Source: Acidobacteriota bacterium
GTDB taxonomy: Bacteria > Acidobacteriota > Terriglobia > Acidiferrales > UBA7541
DNA: 64,000 bases
Assembly: GCA_021324935.1 (NCBI GenBank)
Contig: JAJPIE010000045.1
Span: forward strand, 62,001 to 126,000
Reading direction: 5' to 3'
Shown here: piece by piece, positions 1 through 8,701 of the stretch
Numbering within the stretch: the stretch's first letter is position 1
How the letters are laid out: each line of letters opens with the position of its first letter
Made by a program: the position numbers and the translations under genes
The notes under the pieces: generated by a model
Database searches by the model: none
What the model saw: the letters and a program-made list of their open reading frames with translations, nothing else
What the model was told of the DNA's origin: nothing

Positions 1-698
1 TGCAGGCGCAACAGCGAAATCTGGAACGGCCGCCGCAGGTCGATCAGGATCATGTAGAGCAGCGCCACCAGCATCGGCATGTGCTCCACGTCCTCCGGAG
101 TCGGCAGGTCGTAGAGCGCTTCCATCCGCGAACCGAACGCCAGCTTTTGCGTGGCAAGTTCCTGGCGAAGGCTCTCTTCCGTGTCTCGCATCTCTTTCAT
201 CGAAAGTTCCGCCGCGTTCAGGTTCCGCGGAACCTGCGCATATAAGTACCGCCCGACGAAGCCCGAAATCGTCACGCATAGCATGCTCCAAAACGCCATG
301 CCCGCGATATTCCCAAACTTGAATGACGCGTGAAACGCGATGATAATCGGCGCCGTCGTCCCCAGCACCACGTGAAAATCCAGCCAGTGCCGCGAATTTC
401 CCTGCCGCCCAAGCCACCCCCACTTCTTCCGCAATGGGTAGAGGTAAATCAGAAAGAACAGCAGCACACCCAGCATGCCCAGCTTGATGCCGATGGGGCC
501 GCTGGGTTTGAGCAAGTCGTGCTTTGGCGAAAATGGCCGGTTTTCGGAACTCAGCGTGTAGTAGTTGAGCCCGTAGCCCGCAATCACCAGCACCAGCGCC
601 AGCGACGCCAGCCACGCCAGCAGCAGCCGCATCCGGTGGCTGCGGTCGGCGTCCTCGCGGGCAAGTATTGCGCTTCGTACGCTCGCTTCTGCACTCAT
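1..698 (-). CDS. Integral membrane protein, possible b-type cytochrome of the multihaem cluster (partial)
   Basis: The gene starts with ATG at 698, overlapping the TGA of the preceding gene (ATGA), and runs off the left edge of the window, so only about 232 residues are visible. After a short charged N-terminus there are four hydrophobic segments, near residues 24-44, 70-88, 106-125 and 129-148. Histidines sit at both ends of the third (WLDFH and IIAFHASF), a spacing that could hold a b-type haem as in ferric-reductase-like or cytochrome b proteins. A charged, coiled-coil-like stretch rich in Glu, Lys and Arg follows. It is translationally coupled to an operon of multihaem cytochromes, so a quinone- or periplasm-facing electron-transfer role is plausible. 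That is inference; the family was not recognised with certainty. Confidence 0.7.
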   Translation of the reverse strand, partial: MSAEASVRSAILAREDADRSHRMRLLLAWLASLALVLVIAGYGLNYYTLSSENRPFSPKHDLLKPSGPIGIKLGMLGVLLFFLIYLYPLRKKWGWLGRQGNSRHWLDFHVVLGTTAPIIIAFHASFKFGNIAGMAFWSMLCVTISGFVGRYLYAQVPRNLNAAELSMKEMRDTEESLRQELATQKLAFGSRMEALYDLPTPEDVEHMPMLVALLYMILIDLRRPFQISLLRL

Positions 699-1561
699 GG
701 CTTCTCATCCCCAATCTGAACCTGGATGGTGGCTCGGAACCTCCGGTAATCCGTGAATCGGTGCACATTCCGCCAATGCTGTTTTGGTGTCTCGACGTCG
801 ATCACCGCCGAAGACGGCATCCAGTAGGCTTCCTCCGGATCGTGGAACTGCACAACTGAATAGTGAATCTCGCTGCGCAGATCGTGGAGTCCCAAATCGT
901 CGAGATTCGTGTCCAGCCCTGCGACGAGCTTCACCACCGCCCCGCTTTCCGTATCAATCCAGATGTCGCCCGTCAGCGGCAGCGGATAATTCCGGCTCTT
1001 CAACTGCAGTGCCGCCGGCGAGGACGCGCCGGGCACCGGCTTGAAATGAATCTTCAGCAGCACCCGTCCATCGATCACATCCTCGGTTAACGGTGTGAAC
1101 ACATAGCTGGCTTCGAAATCCGGGTGTAGCACCAGCAGCATGCTCGCGAATCCATTCGTAATCAGAAGCGTTTTTGTGGGATCGCGAAACGCCTCCTTGC
1201 GGGCCTCGCGCGACTCCACCAGCTTCACCGAACCGCCCCGCGTGTTCGCCTGCATCTGGTATTCGAAAACGGACTCTTCTCGATAGACCGGCTTCCCGTT
1301 CTTCCCCACGATCGTCTGCGCCACGTCTTCGTCGCACACCACGTTGTTCGTCTGCTCGAAGAAATGGTCGATCAACTTGCGCGCGTGCACCATGGTCTCG
1401 TTTGCGCGCGCCAGGAACGCTGGATCGGCTGGCGCGGCCGCCGGCGTATCCGGCTCCGCTTCCTTGGTTTGTGCGCAGAGCAATGCCGTGCAAGCCAGAA
1501 TCCCTGCCAGCAGCGCCAGCACCGCCAATGTTACTTTCCCGGACTTGCGGAAGTTGATCAC
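695..1561 (-). CDS. Exported protein of unknown function, LolA-like character
   Basis: I chose the GTG start at 1561 because it overlaps the TGA of the upstream barrel gene (GTGA) and is followed directly by a signal peptide, basic INFRKSGK then a hydrophobic stretch ending ALLCAQ. An upstream ATG at 1603 would lie inside the neighbouring gene. The mature protein of about 260 residues has no haem motif and no membrane segment. It is rich in predicted beta strands with short motifs such as DIWIDTESGAVVKL, reminiscent of the LolA/LppX fold of periplasmic lipoprotein carriers. Sitting between an outer-membrane barrel and a membrane protein, it may act as a periplasmic accessory factor. The resemblance is by eye only. 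Confidence 0.75.
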   Translation of the reverse strand: MINFRKSGKVTLAVLALLAGILACTALLCAQTKEAEPDTPAAAPADPAFLARANETMVHARKLIDHFFEQTNNVVCDEDVAQTIVGKNGKPVYREESVFEYQMQANTRGGSVKLVESREARKEAFRDPTKTLLITNGFASMLLVLHPDFEASYVFTPLTEDVIDGRVLLKIHFKPVPGASSPAALQLKSRNYPLPLTGDIWIDTESGAVVKLVAGLDTNLDDLGLHDLRSEIHYSVVQFHDPEEAYWMPSSAVIDVETPKQHWRNVHRFTDYRRFRATIQVQIGDEKP

Positions 1562-3297
1562 TTGTGCAGGCCCCCGAAGCGATAACCGAAAATCGTGGAC
1601 CACTGCGTGTAATTCAGCGTATTCCCCGCGTAATATCCGACCAGCCCCTCCAGGAAATATCTCCCCCCAATCGTCCAGTCAACTGTTGCGTTGACGAAAT
1701 TTGAGCTCGAGTTGCTCGTAAGCGGCGAACTATATCTCTGGATCCCCGCCAGCACCTGCAGATGCAGCGTGTCCGTCAGGCTCCGCGACACCGATACCGA
1801 TTCGTACTGCCCGCTGCCAAAGCTGCTGTTGAACTGTGTGTAGTGCAGATCGAGAAACAGCCCGGTATGGCCGATGTTCCCGAACGTAATCCCATACGAC
1901 TCGTTCAGCGACTTCTTCGTGTCCGTGCTCGCCTTGCTCTGCCCGATGCTGGTGTACAGGCTGATGTGTTTCGGCAGGTCCAGCCGCACGTCGCCGCTCA
2001 AACCCTGAAACAAATAGTTGTCCAGCAAGCCAGTACCGATCAGCAGCGGATTGAACGTCGGCAAATTCCGGAAGTAATTGTAATTCACGCCAAACGTCAC
2101 TAACTGGATGGGCTGAAAATGCACCGAATTGTAGGTTTGCGTGATTCCCGTCGGGTTGCTCCCCCCTCCGGCATAGGGCGACGTCCGCGCCGCGTCGATT
2201 TGCATCGAGTTGTAGAATGAAATGTACCGCTTCCAGTTCAGATTGTTCTCGAAAAACGCGAATTGCCGCGACACGCGCCAGTCGATCGTATTGATCGCCA
2301 AGCCCGCCGTGCTCATGTAATGAAAGTGATTGAAGTCGCCGTCTTCCATGCTCACAAACGATCCGGCTATTTGCTGGTTCGGATTGTAGCTCCACGAAGT
2401 CGGGTCCGGCGTCGAGCCCGCGAACGCACCTACGGTCGTTATCCGCCCGATCTTGTGCCCCATGTACCCGCCGTCAATGGTGCTCAGGCTGGGCGCCCAT
2501 GGCAGATACAATCGCCCGATTCCGTACGTATTCGGAGAATATGGATTTTGGTACGTGAATCCCAGGTGATACGTGCGGTCGATCAGGTCCGTCAGCGTCT
2601 GCGTACTCGCCCCCGGTATGCTCGCGCTGCTCGTGTTCAGATATCCGCGCCAGAATCCGGTGAAATTCCAGTACGTGCCGCCGATATGGGTCATGTCCGC
2701 GTCGATCATCATGCCAACCTGCGTGGAGTTCATCCCCGACTCGTTGATGCCACCGTAACTGAATCCGAAGCGCGCCCGCATCACTCCCATCGGGGGCTCT
2801 GCCGTACTCTCCACGTGCGTCGCGCGAAATTCCTGGTCCACTGGATCGCCGGAAGTAAACGAAATGAGAATCGGATAGCTTTCCGCTTCTTTCGCCGTTT
2901 CCGCCAGGTGCCGGTCTTCGGCGCTGTTCGGCGTAAGGAACGCCAACTCCCCGATCTTCAGTTCGCCGGCCGAGGAAATGATTTCGCACACTGCCGACGT
3001 ATCCGCCACCGAAACCACGTTCAATTCTGCTACGTGCGGATATCCGCGGAACCTGATGCCGTCGTTGATCGCGTTATCCGGCGGAGGATCGATCACCGAC
3101 AGCTTCATGCCCTCCACTAGGTCGGCATTGTGTCCCGCATCAACGTAAACCGTGTTGTCCGAGATGTACTTCACGCGATATACCGACGGCTTTTCGCCGG
3201 CCGTTTCCGATTGCGCAAACACCCGCAAAGTAAAAACAGGAATCAGCAGGCAGGAGAAACAGACCCATGCCAGGTCGTAAACGAAAGTCGGCCGCAT
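1558..3297 (-). CDS. Outer-membrane beta-barrel protein of the cytochrome cluster
   Basis: The 579-residue product starts at ATG 3297, one base after the stop of the 34-haem cytochrome. It has a signal peptide (residues 1-29, cleavage near VFAQ). An N-terminal periplasmic domain (about 30-150) resembles SH3-like or FlgT-like ligand-binding folds (KYISDNTVYVDAGHNADLVEGMKLSVID). From about residue 190 there are many alternating-hydrophobic strands with aromatic girdles (TYWNFTGFWRGYLN, HLGFTYQNPYS), ending in a strand near the C-terminus (WSTIFGYRFGG). There is no haem motif. Directly downstream of two giant multihaem cytochromes, it is a good candidate for the porin of a porin-cytochrome conduit, analogous to MtrB or PioB though not recognisably homologous. 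The barrel call is firm; the conduit role is inference. Confidence 0.8.
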   Translation of the reverse strand: MRPTFVYDLAWVCFSCLLIPVFTLRVFAQSETAGEKPSVYRVKYISDNTVYVDAGHNADLVEGMKLSVIDPPPDNAINDGIRFRGYPHVAELNVVSVADTSAVCEIISSAGELKIGELAFLTPNSAEDRHLAETAKEAESYPILISFTSGDPVDQEFRATHVESTAEPPMGVMRARFGFSYGGINESGMNSTQVGMMIDADMTHIGGTYWNFTGFWRGYLNTSSASIPGASTQTLTDLIDRTYHLGFTYQNPYSPNTYGIGRLYLPWAPSLSTIDGGYMGHKIGRITTVGAFAGSTPDPTSWSYNPNQQIAGSFVSMEDGDFNHFHYMSTAGLAINTIDWRVSRQFAFFENNLNWKRYISFYNSMQIDAARTSPYAGGGSNPTGITQTYNSVHFQPIQLVTFGVNYNYFRNLPTFNPLLIGTGLLDNYLFQGLSGDVRLDLPKHISLYTSIGQSKASTDTKKSLNESYGITFGNIGHTGLFLDLHYTQFNSSFGSGQYESVSVSRSLTDTLHLQVLAGIQRYSSPLTSNSSSNFVNATVDWTIGGRYFLEGLVGYYAGNTLNYTQWSTIFGYRFGGLHK

Positions 3298-3298
3298 C

Positions 3299-6226
3299 TT
3301 AGCCCCCGCCGCCGTTCTTGTGGCAGTTGTAGCAGGTCGTGGGGCCGTAACTATACCCGCCCACTCCCTGGTGCTGGTTGTTCGTTTGCGTTTGCTGGTG
3401 AGCCGTCTGCGTGTGGCAATTGATGCACGTAAAGCTGGAATAGTCCGTGGAAACCTGGTGGCAGTCGTTGCAGACCGAACCATGGTGCGGAATCGGGAAG
3501 TACGTGTGATTGAACGTCGCGCCCAGCCAACTCGTCGTCGTATGGCACGTATCGCACGTCTGCGGGTATCCCGCTGCGATGTGGTTCGGCACCGAGCCGC
3601 CCAGGGTCTGCGTGCTCAGCCAGGCCGCCTGGTGGCAACCATAGCACGCTGTATTCGCCGAAGTCAGGCTGTAATTATTGCTGACGTGGCAGTCCGTGCA
3701 GGCGGTGATCTTCGATCCCGCTGCCGGTGGCATCTGGTGTGCGCCCGTAAGCGCCCATCCCGTCGTGCTATGGTCAAACGTGCCGGGATTCCATGCCGTC
3801 GTATTGTGGCAAGTCGAGCAAAGCGAAGTCGGGAAACCCGCGGCCACGTGATTCGGCACGATTCCACCCAAGGTCTGGGTGCTGTTCCATTTATCCTGGT
3901 GGCATCCGTAGCAATCCGTGTTTGCGCTGGTCAGCGTGTAATTATTATTGACGTGGCAGCTCGCGCAGGGCGTTGTCAGGTGCGTACCGGTCAGCGCCCA
4001 GCCTGTCACACTGTGATCGAAATTCGCCGTGCCCCATCCCGCCGTGGTGTGGCAGTTTGAGCAGTTCGCCAGCGCGAATGCAGGGCCTGCGGTTGAGTGC
4101 ACCGGATTGTTCGTCGTTTGCCATGTCGTCAAATGGCAGCCCGCCGTGCCGCAAGCGGTCGGCGCAATCTGCAACGTGTAATTGTTATTAACGTGGCAGT
4201 CCGTGCAGGCCGCGATCTTTCCGGCCGGCGCGAACTGGTGCAGGTTCTGCAAGGGGAAACCCGTCGAGTTGTGGCTCCACGTCGACGTCCAGTTCGTCGT
4301 CGTGTGGCAGGTCGAGCACTGAGAAGTTGGGAAATTCGCCGCCACGTGATTCGGCACCGCGCCGCCCATCGTCTGTGTGCTGTTGTATTTGTCCTGGTGG
4401 CAGCTGTAACAGTCCGTGTTCGCCGACGTGAGATTGTAATTGTTGTTGACGTGGCACGACGTGCAGGGCGTGGTCGTGTGCGCGCCCGTCAAGGCAAACC
4501 CCGTGGTGCTGTGATCAAAAGTGGCCGTCGTCCAGGAAATTGTATTGTGGCATTGCGAACAATTGCCCACCGCAAACGCCGATCCGGACGTCGAGTGCGT
4601 CGGATTGTTCGTCTGCTGCCACGTCGTCAAGTGGCACTGCGAGTTGCCGCAATCCGTCGGCTGGATGTTCAGCGTGTAGTTGCCGCCAATGTGGCAGTTG
4701 GTGCAAGCGGTCACTTTTCCGGCCGGCGCCAGTTGGTGTGAATTTGTCAGCGGAAAGCCCGTGGCGCTGTGATCGAATTTCCCGTCCGCCCAGGTCGTGA
4801 TCGGGTGGCACGTTGCGCAAGCAGCCGCCGTTTGCGGGAAATTCGAAGCCACATGGTTCGGCACGTTACCGCCGATTGTCTGCGTGCTGTTCCAGGACGA
4901 GGCGTGGCACGACATGCAATCGGCGCTGCTCAGCGAATAGTTATTGTTGACGTGGCACTGCGCGCAAGGTGTCGTCGCATGCGTACCCGTCAGCGCAAAT
5001 CCCGTCACACTGTGGTCAAATGACGCCGCGTCCCAGCCTTTTGTCGTGTGGCAGTTCGAACAATTCGCCACCCCAAAGGCCGGCCCGGACGTCGAGTGTA
5101 CCGGATTGTTCGTCTGCTGCCACGTCGTCAGGTGGCATTGCGAATTCCCGCAATCCGTCGGCGCGATCTGCAAATTGTAATTGTTATTGATATGGCAGGA
5201 GGTGCACGGCACGCTGGCGTGGCCGTTGGTAAGCGGGAAGCCCGTCGTGCTGTGATTAAAGGTCGCGTCCGTCCAGCTCACGGTGTTGTGGCATTGCGAG
5301 CAGTTGGCCGCCGCAAACGCCGTTCCGGCGCTCGAATGCACCGGATTGTTCGTCTGCTGCCAGGTCGTCAGGTGGCATTGCGAATTCCCGCAATCCGTCG
5401 GCGCGATCTGCAAATTGTAGTTGTTGTTGATGTGGCAGGAGGAGCACGGCACATTCGCGTGCCCGTTCGTCAGCAAAAAGCCCGTTGTGCTGTGGTCAAA
5501 GGTCGCCCCCAGCCAACTGTCGAACTTGTGGCAACCCTGACAATTGCCGGAGGCAAACGCCGGTCCCGACGAAGCGTGCGGCGGATTCGTGGTGCTTTGC
5601 CAGTCTTTCAGGTGGCACGAATCGCAGGCCGTCGAAAGTCCCAGGAACTGCCCCGTCGCCGCTTGCTTGTGGCACTCCTCGCAAGGCACGGCGGCGTGCG
5701 CGCCAAACAGTGGAAAGCGATTCTGGTGATCCTTCACTTGCTGTACCGCGATATTCCAGCCCTGCACCGTGTGGCACTGCTCGCAATTCGGTCCCATCTG
5801 CCGCCGGTGAATGTCCGCGTGGCAATCCGCGCAATTCTTCCCCACGTTGGTGAACACCGGCTTTACGTGGCACTGCACACATTTCACCTTTTCGTGCATG
5901 CCTCGCAGCGGATAGGCGGTTTTATTGTGGTCGAACTCGGGAGCGGCTTTGATCGGACGCCATCCACTCGCGGTGTGGCAGTTTTCGCACGGCACATTCA
6001 GCGGGCCGTGGGGACTGCGCTTGGCCTGGTCTTGGGCGGGACTCGAGGAAGGCGCCGGCAGGGGAGCGGCGGACAGGGAGGGGGTTTTGGCGGGATTGGA
6101 GAAGGCAAGTAGCACCCAGAGCGAGAACTGGAGAAGAGTGAGCGTAAAGTTCTCCTGTATGCCTATAGATAGACTTAGAGCTGGGCCCTGTTGAATCTCT
6201 CGACAAATTGTCCGGGAAACCCGCAA
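3299..6226 (-). CDS. Giant periplasmic/outer-surface multihaem c-type cytochrome (34 haem motifs)
   Basis: The 975-residue product carries 34 haem-binding motifs: 30 CXXCH and four CX3CH (three CGNSQCH and one CGTAGCH). A repeating module of about 80 residues dominates residues 200-900, alternating NNNYNL-type segments, LTTWQQTNNP, and DHSTTGF-type segments with a distal His. A hydrophobic stretch (LTLLQFSLWVLL) near residue 31 is a probable signal or anchor. The start is uncertain: the only long frame begins at TTG 6226, giving an unusually long n-region. The likely role is long-range electron transfer across the periplasm or outer membrane, with covalent c-haem attached by the cytochrome c maturation system. 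The barrel gene follows after one base. The CX3CH variant recurs at the same place in each module, so it is unlikely to be sequencing error. Confidence 0.9.
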   Translation of the reverse strand: MRVSRTICREIQQGPALSLSIGIQENFTLTLLQFSLWVLLAFSNPAKTPSLSAAPLPAPSSSPAQDQAKRSPHGPLNVPCENCHTASGWRPIKAAPEFDHNKTAYPLRGMHEKVKCVQCHVKPVFTNVGKNCADCHADIHRRQMGPNCEQCHTVQGWNIAVQQVKDHQNRFPLFGAHAAVPCEECHKQAATGQFLGLSTACDSCHLKDWQSTTNPPHASSGPAFASGNCQGCHKFDSWLGATFDHSTTGFLLTNGHANVPCSSCHINNNYNLQIAPTDCGNSQCHLTTWQQTNNPVHSSAGTAFAAANCSQCHNTVSWTDATFNHSTTGFPLTNGHASVPCTSCHINNNYNLQIAPTDCGNSQCHLTTWQQTNNPVHSTSGPAFGVANCSNCHTTKGWDAASFDHSVTGFALTGTHATTPCAQCHVNNNYSLSSADCMSCHASSWNSTQTIGGNVPNHVASNFPQTAAACATCHPITTWADGKFDHSATGFPLTNSHQLAPAGKVTACTNCHIGGNYTLNIQPTDCGNSQCHLTTWQQTNNPTHSTSGSAFAVGNCSQCHNTISWTTATFDHSTTGFALTGAHTTTPCTSCHVNNNYNLTSANTDCYSCHQDKYNSTQTMGGAVPNHVAANFPTSQCSTCHTTTNWTSTWSHNSTGFPLQNLHQFAPAGKIAACTDCHVNNNYTLQIAPTACGTAGCHLTTWQTTNNPVHSTAGPAFALANCSNCHTTAGWGTANFDHSVTGWALTGTHLTTPCASCHVNNNYTLTSANTDCYGCHQDKWNSTQTLGGIVPNHVAAGFPTSLCSTCHNTTAWNPGTFDHSTTGWALTGAHQMPPAAGSKITACTDCHVSNNYSLTSANTACYGCHQAAWLSTQTLGGSVPNHIAAGYPQTCDTCHTTTSWLGATFNHTYFPIPHHGSVCNDCHQVSTDYSSFTCINCHTQTAHQQTQTNNQHQGVGGYSYGPTTCYNCHKNGGGG
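5101..5460 (-). repeat. Near-identical 240-bp-period tandem copies inside the 34-haem gene
   Basis: The 120 bases from about 5101 and from about 5341 are almost identical. The first 60 differ at about one position and the next 60 at about six. Both encode the CGNSQCH / LTTWQQTNNPVHS part of the haem module. This indicates recent module duplication and is also a place where assembly could collapse or expand. Confidence 0.8.
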
Positions 6227-6432
6227 TGCCTGCTACTGTACATGTGTACAGCTGAGGTTCAGCTGTTACCAGTTTCCCGCAAATGGTACTTCTGTTTACG
6301 ACCGGCCAGGCTGGGATAATCCGTTGGTTGCTGGGCCTGGTATCCGGGTTGCCAAGAAAGGTGAAGGTTCGCTGGGTAGTAATCCTTGGCCGCGTCCGAA
6401 GCCTGGGGGTTATTTTCCGTTCTTGCAATCTT

Positions 6433-8388
6433 CTAATATTGACTGGACGGCTTTTCTGGATTGAAATCTTCCGGCTGCGCGTACCGCGGGTTATTGCCAT
6501 GGCAATCCGCGCACTTGTTTGGCGTGTTCTTGTAAACCACGATAGTCTTCTCTCCCACTAACTTTGTCTGGATATGGCACTTATTGCAGGCCACGTTGGC
6601 ATGCCCGCCCGTCAGGGGCAGATGTGTCTTGGCGTCGTGGTCAAATATGGAGGGTACCCAGCGTTGTGTATTGTGGCAGTCGCCGCAGTGTGTTTTTCCG
6701 TCCTTGGCCAAAAATTGTTTGTCATGAGCATCGTTGTGGCAGGCTTCACATTGCTGCGGTGTCCCCTTGAACCTTGAAGCATAGTCCGTCGTGCTCTTGT
6801 GGCATTCTCCGCATTTCACCGTTCGATGAGCGCCCAGCAGCGCGAACTTTGTCTTCGAGTGGTCAAAACCATTGATATCCGCCCAACTTTTCACCGTGTG
6901 GCAGGCCTCGCAGCCAAATGGCGTCCCGTTGGCCCGTTTCCGCGCCATCCGGTCGTTGAACTCGCCCTTGTGCGGATCCTTGTGGCACGCGGTGCAGGTG
7001 CGGTCCTCAAACTTGAAGGGAAGAATCTTGTCCGTCCGCCCCCCCGCTCCCACCTTGTGGCAATCCGAACACGGAACGGCCACGTGCGCGCCCGCCAGCG
7101 CAAACCGCGTGTTGCGGTGTTTCGCGATCGTAAATGTCGAGCGGTGGAAATCGAGCACCGTGTGGCACTCTTCGCAGCGATTGCTATACGGCGCCGCGGC
7201 AAACTGGTTGTCGTGCGCGTCTTTGTGGCAGTCCGTGCAAACCTCGAACTTCACCTTGTAAACCGTGTCTTTGCCTGCCGGAATATGGCATTTCGCGCAT
7301 TCCACCTTCGCGTGCTTCCCTTTCAGCGGGTACCGCGTAGTGTCGTGCTCTTTCACCCCAAACAAGGAAGGTTTCCATCCCTCCACGGTATGGCATTCCG
7401 AGCATTCCCCCTTCTTCGCCCGCGCTTCGAACTGCCCCTTGTGCGGGTCCGGCTTGTGGCAGTCGCTGCACATGGCGAAGGGAAGCTCTTTCTTGAAGTC
7501 ACCGTTCAAATGACACGCCGTGCACGCCACCTGCGCGTGCTTGCCCTGCAGCGGATACTTGGTCTTCGAGTGGTCGAAATCGAACCCCGGCAGCAGCGTT
7601 TTCCAGCCGCTGGTCGTGTGGCACGTATCGCAAGCCTTTTTGAACTCGCCCTTGTGCGGATCGATGTGGCAGGCGCTGCAAGCGTCGAACTTGATGTCGC
7701 GGTACCTCGCGGGCCCCCCCGGCGTATCCGGCTTGTGGCACTTCTCGCACGCCACTTTCACATGTAGCCCGGTCAGCGGATAGCGCGTCTTCGAATGGTC
7801 GAAATTCTTGGCCTCTTTCCAGTTCTCCACGTTGTGGCACTTCGTGCATTCGTTCCCAAGCTGCCCCTTGTGCGGATCGTTGTGGCAGCTCTGGCAGGCC
7901 GGCGACATCCCGAAAAACGACTTCGTAAGATCCTTCATCTTGATCAGCGCCCGGTCCGCGGGAACCATGTGCGCCGGCGTGTGACATTTGTCGCAAGCCA
8001 GCGGTGCGTGTTTTCCCTCCAGCTTGTATCCGGTCAAGCGGTGATCGAATTTCTGCTGCGACGGCTCCCAGTGAATCAGGTGGAAATCCTCCCCGTTGTG
8101 TTCCAGGTGGCAGCGTACGCAATCCTTGCCGTTGGGACTCTGCATCTGCAATTGCGCGTGGTAGCCGTGTTTTCCGGCGATGGCCTGCGCCACTTCCTTG
8201 TGGCACTCCAGGCATTTGAAGGTCGGTGTGCTCGCCCCGAACTCATGGCAAGATTTGCACTGCGTCGTTCCCGTCAGCGATTCGTGTGATTTCGAAAGGG
8301 GGCCCGGAGAAATCTGCGCCGCGGCACTGGAGGGAAACAACGCCCACGCGGATAGAAAGAGGAAAATCGCTGCCAGCCGCTGCAGCAT
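6433..8388 (-). CDS. Periplasmic multihaem c-type cytochrome (23 CXXCH)
   Basis: The 651-residue product starts at ATG 8388, chosen because a clean signal peptide follows (MLQRLAAIFLFLSAW, cleavage near SSAAAQ, residue 25). An upstream in-frame start would add a polar, unlikely leader. I count 23 CXXCH motifs, all canonical, spread from residue 45 to near the C-terminus. They come in pairs joined by HDPHKGEF / DHSKTRYPL / GKHAKVACxKCH modules, typical of acidobacterial cytochrome c3-like or NrfH-like multihaem proteins. The modules supply extra histidines (FDHSKT, GKHA) for bis-His ligation. It is encoded about 200 bases upstream of the 34-haem cytochrome on the same strand and probably works with it. 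Confidence 0.9.
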   Translation of the reverse strand: MLQRLAAIFLFLSAWALFPSSAAAQISPGPLSKSHESLTGTTQCKSCHEFGASTPTFKCLECHKEVAQAIAGKHGYHAQLQMQSPNGKDCVRCHLEHNGEDFHLIHWEPSQQKFDHRLTGYKLEGKHAPLACDKCHTPAHMVPADRALIKMKDLTKSFFGMSPACQSCHNDPHKGQLGNECTKCHNVENWKEAKNFDHSKTRYPLTGLHVKVACEKCHKPDTPGGPARYRDIKFDACSACHIDPHKGEFKKACDTCHTTSGWKTLLPGFDFDHSKTKYPLQGKHAQVACTACHLNGDFKKELPFAMCSDCHKPDPHKGQFEARAKKGECSECHTVEGWKPSLFGVKEHDTTRYPLKGKHAKVECAKCHIPAGKDTVYKVKFEVCTDCHKDAHDNQFAAAPYSNRCEECHTVLDFHRSTFTIAKHRNTRFALAGAHVAVPCSDCHKVGAGGRTDKILPFKFEDRTCTACHKDPHKGEFNDRMARKRANGTPFGCEACHTVKSWADINGFDHSKTKFALLGAHRTVKCGECHKSTTDYASRFKGTPQQCEACHNDAHDKQFLAKDGKTHCGDCHNTQRWVPSIFDHDAKTHLPLTGGHANVACNKCHIQTKLVGEKTIVVYKNTPNKCADCHGNNPRYAQPEDFNPEKPSSQY

Positions 8389-8600
8389 TGCGGGTGCCCG
8401 GCGAATTGTCCTCACGTTCAGCGAGGGATGCGGCAAGCTTGCCTCCGTCAGGCTGATTGGAATGTCAGGGGCCCAAACGTGTTGCTTCCTGCCAGATTGC
8501 ACTGGTATGGCATCCGGTAGAGATAGCAGGTTGGCGCTGTGTGGCGAAAGCTGTACGGTGGGTCAGCGAGATACAGGTACTAAAGGGCCTTGCGATTGCT

Positions 8601-8628
8601 GTGTCACAGGCATTCTTGCCTGTGACAC
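8601..8628. repeat. Intergenic palindrome, CACAGGCA family (perfect 12-bp arms)
   Basis: Arms GTGTCACAGGCA and TGCCTGTGACAC form a perfect inverted repeat around the loop TTCT. It lies in the 313-base gap (8389-8701) between the 23-haem cytochrome and the next gene; nothing else was seen there. Related copies occur at 12101-12120 and about 36374-36397, so it belongs to a dispersed REP-like family. No poly-T follows on either strand. Confidence 0.75.
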
Positions 8629-8701
8629 CCCGCCAATTCTCAAAAATGAAGCGCCTGCTCGATACTTGCCGCCAGCAGCAGACCCCTGCACCCTCGGGCT
8701 G

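Noticed and set aside
3299..6226. Many long open frames on the plus strand opposite the multihaem genes
   Set aside because: They are antisense shadows created by high GC and repetitive coding sequence; products are Arg/Pro/Ser-rich without domains.
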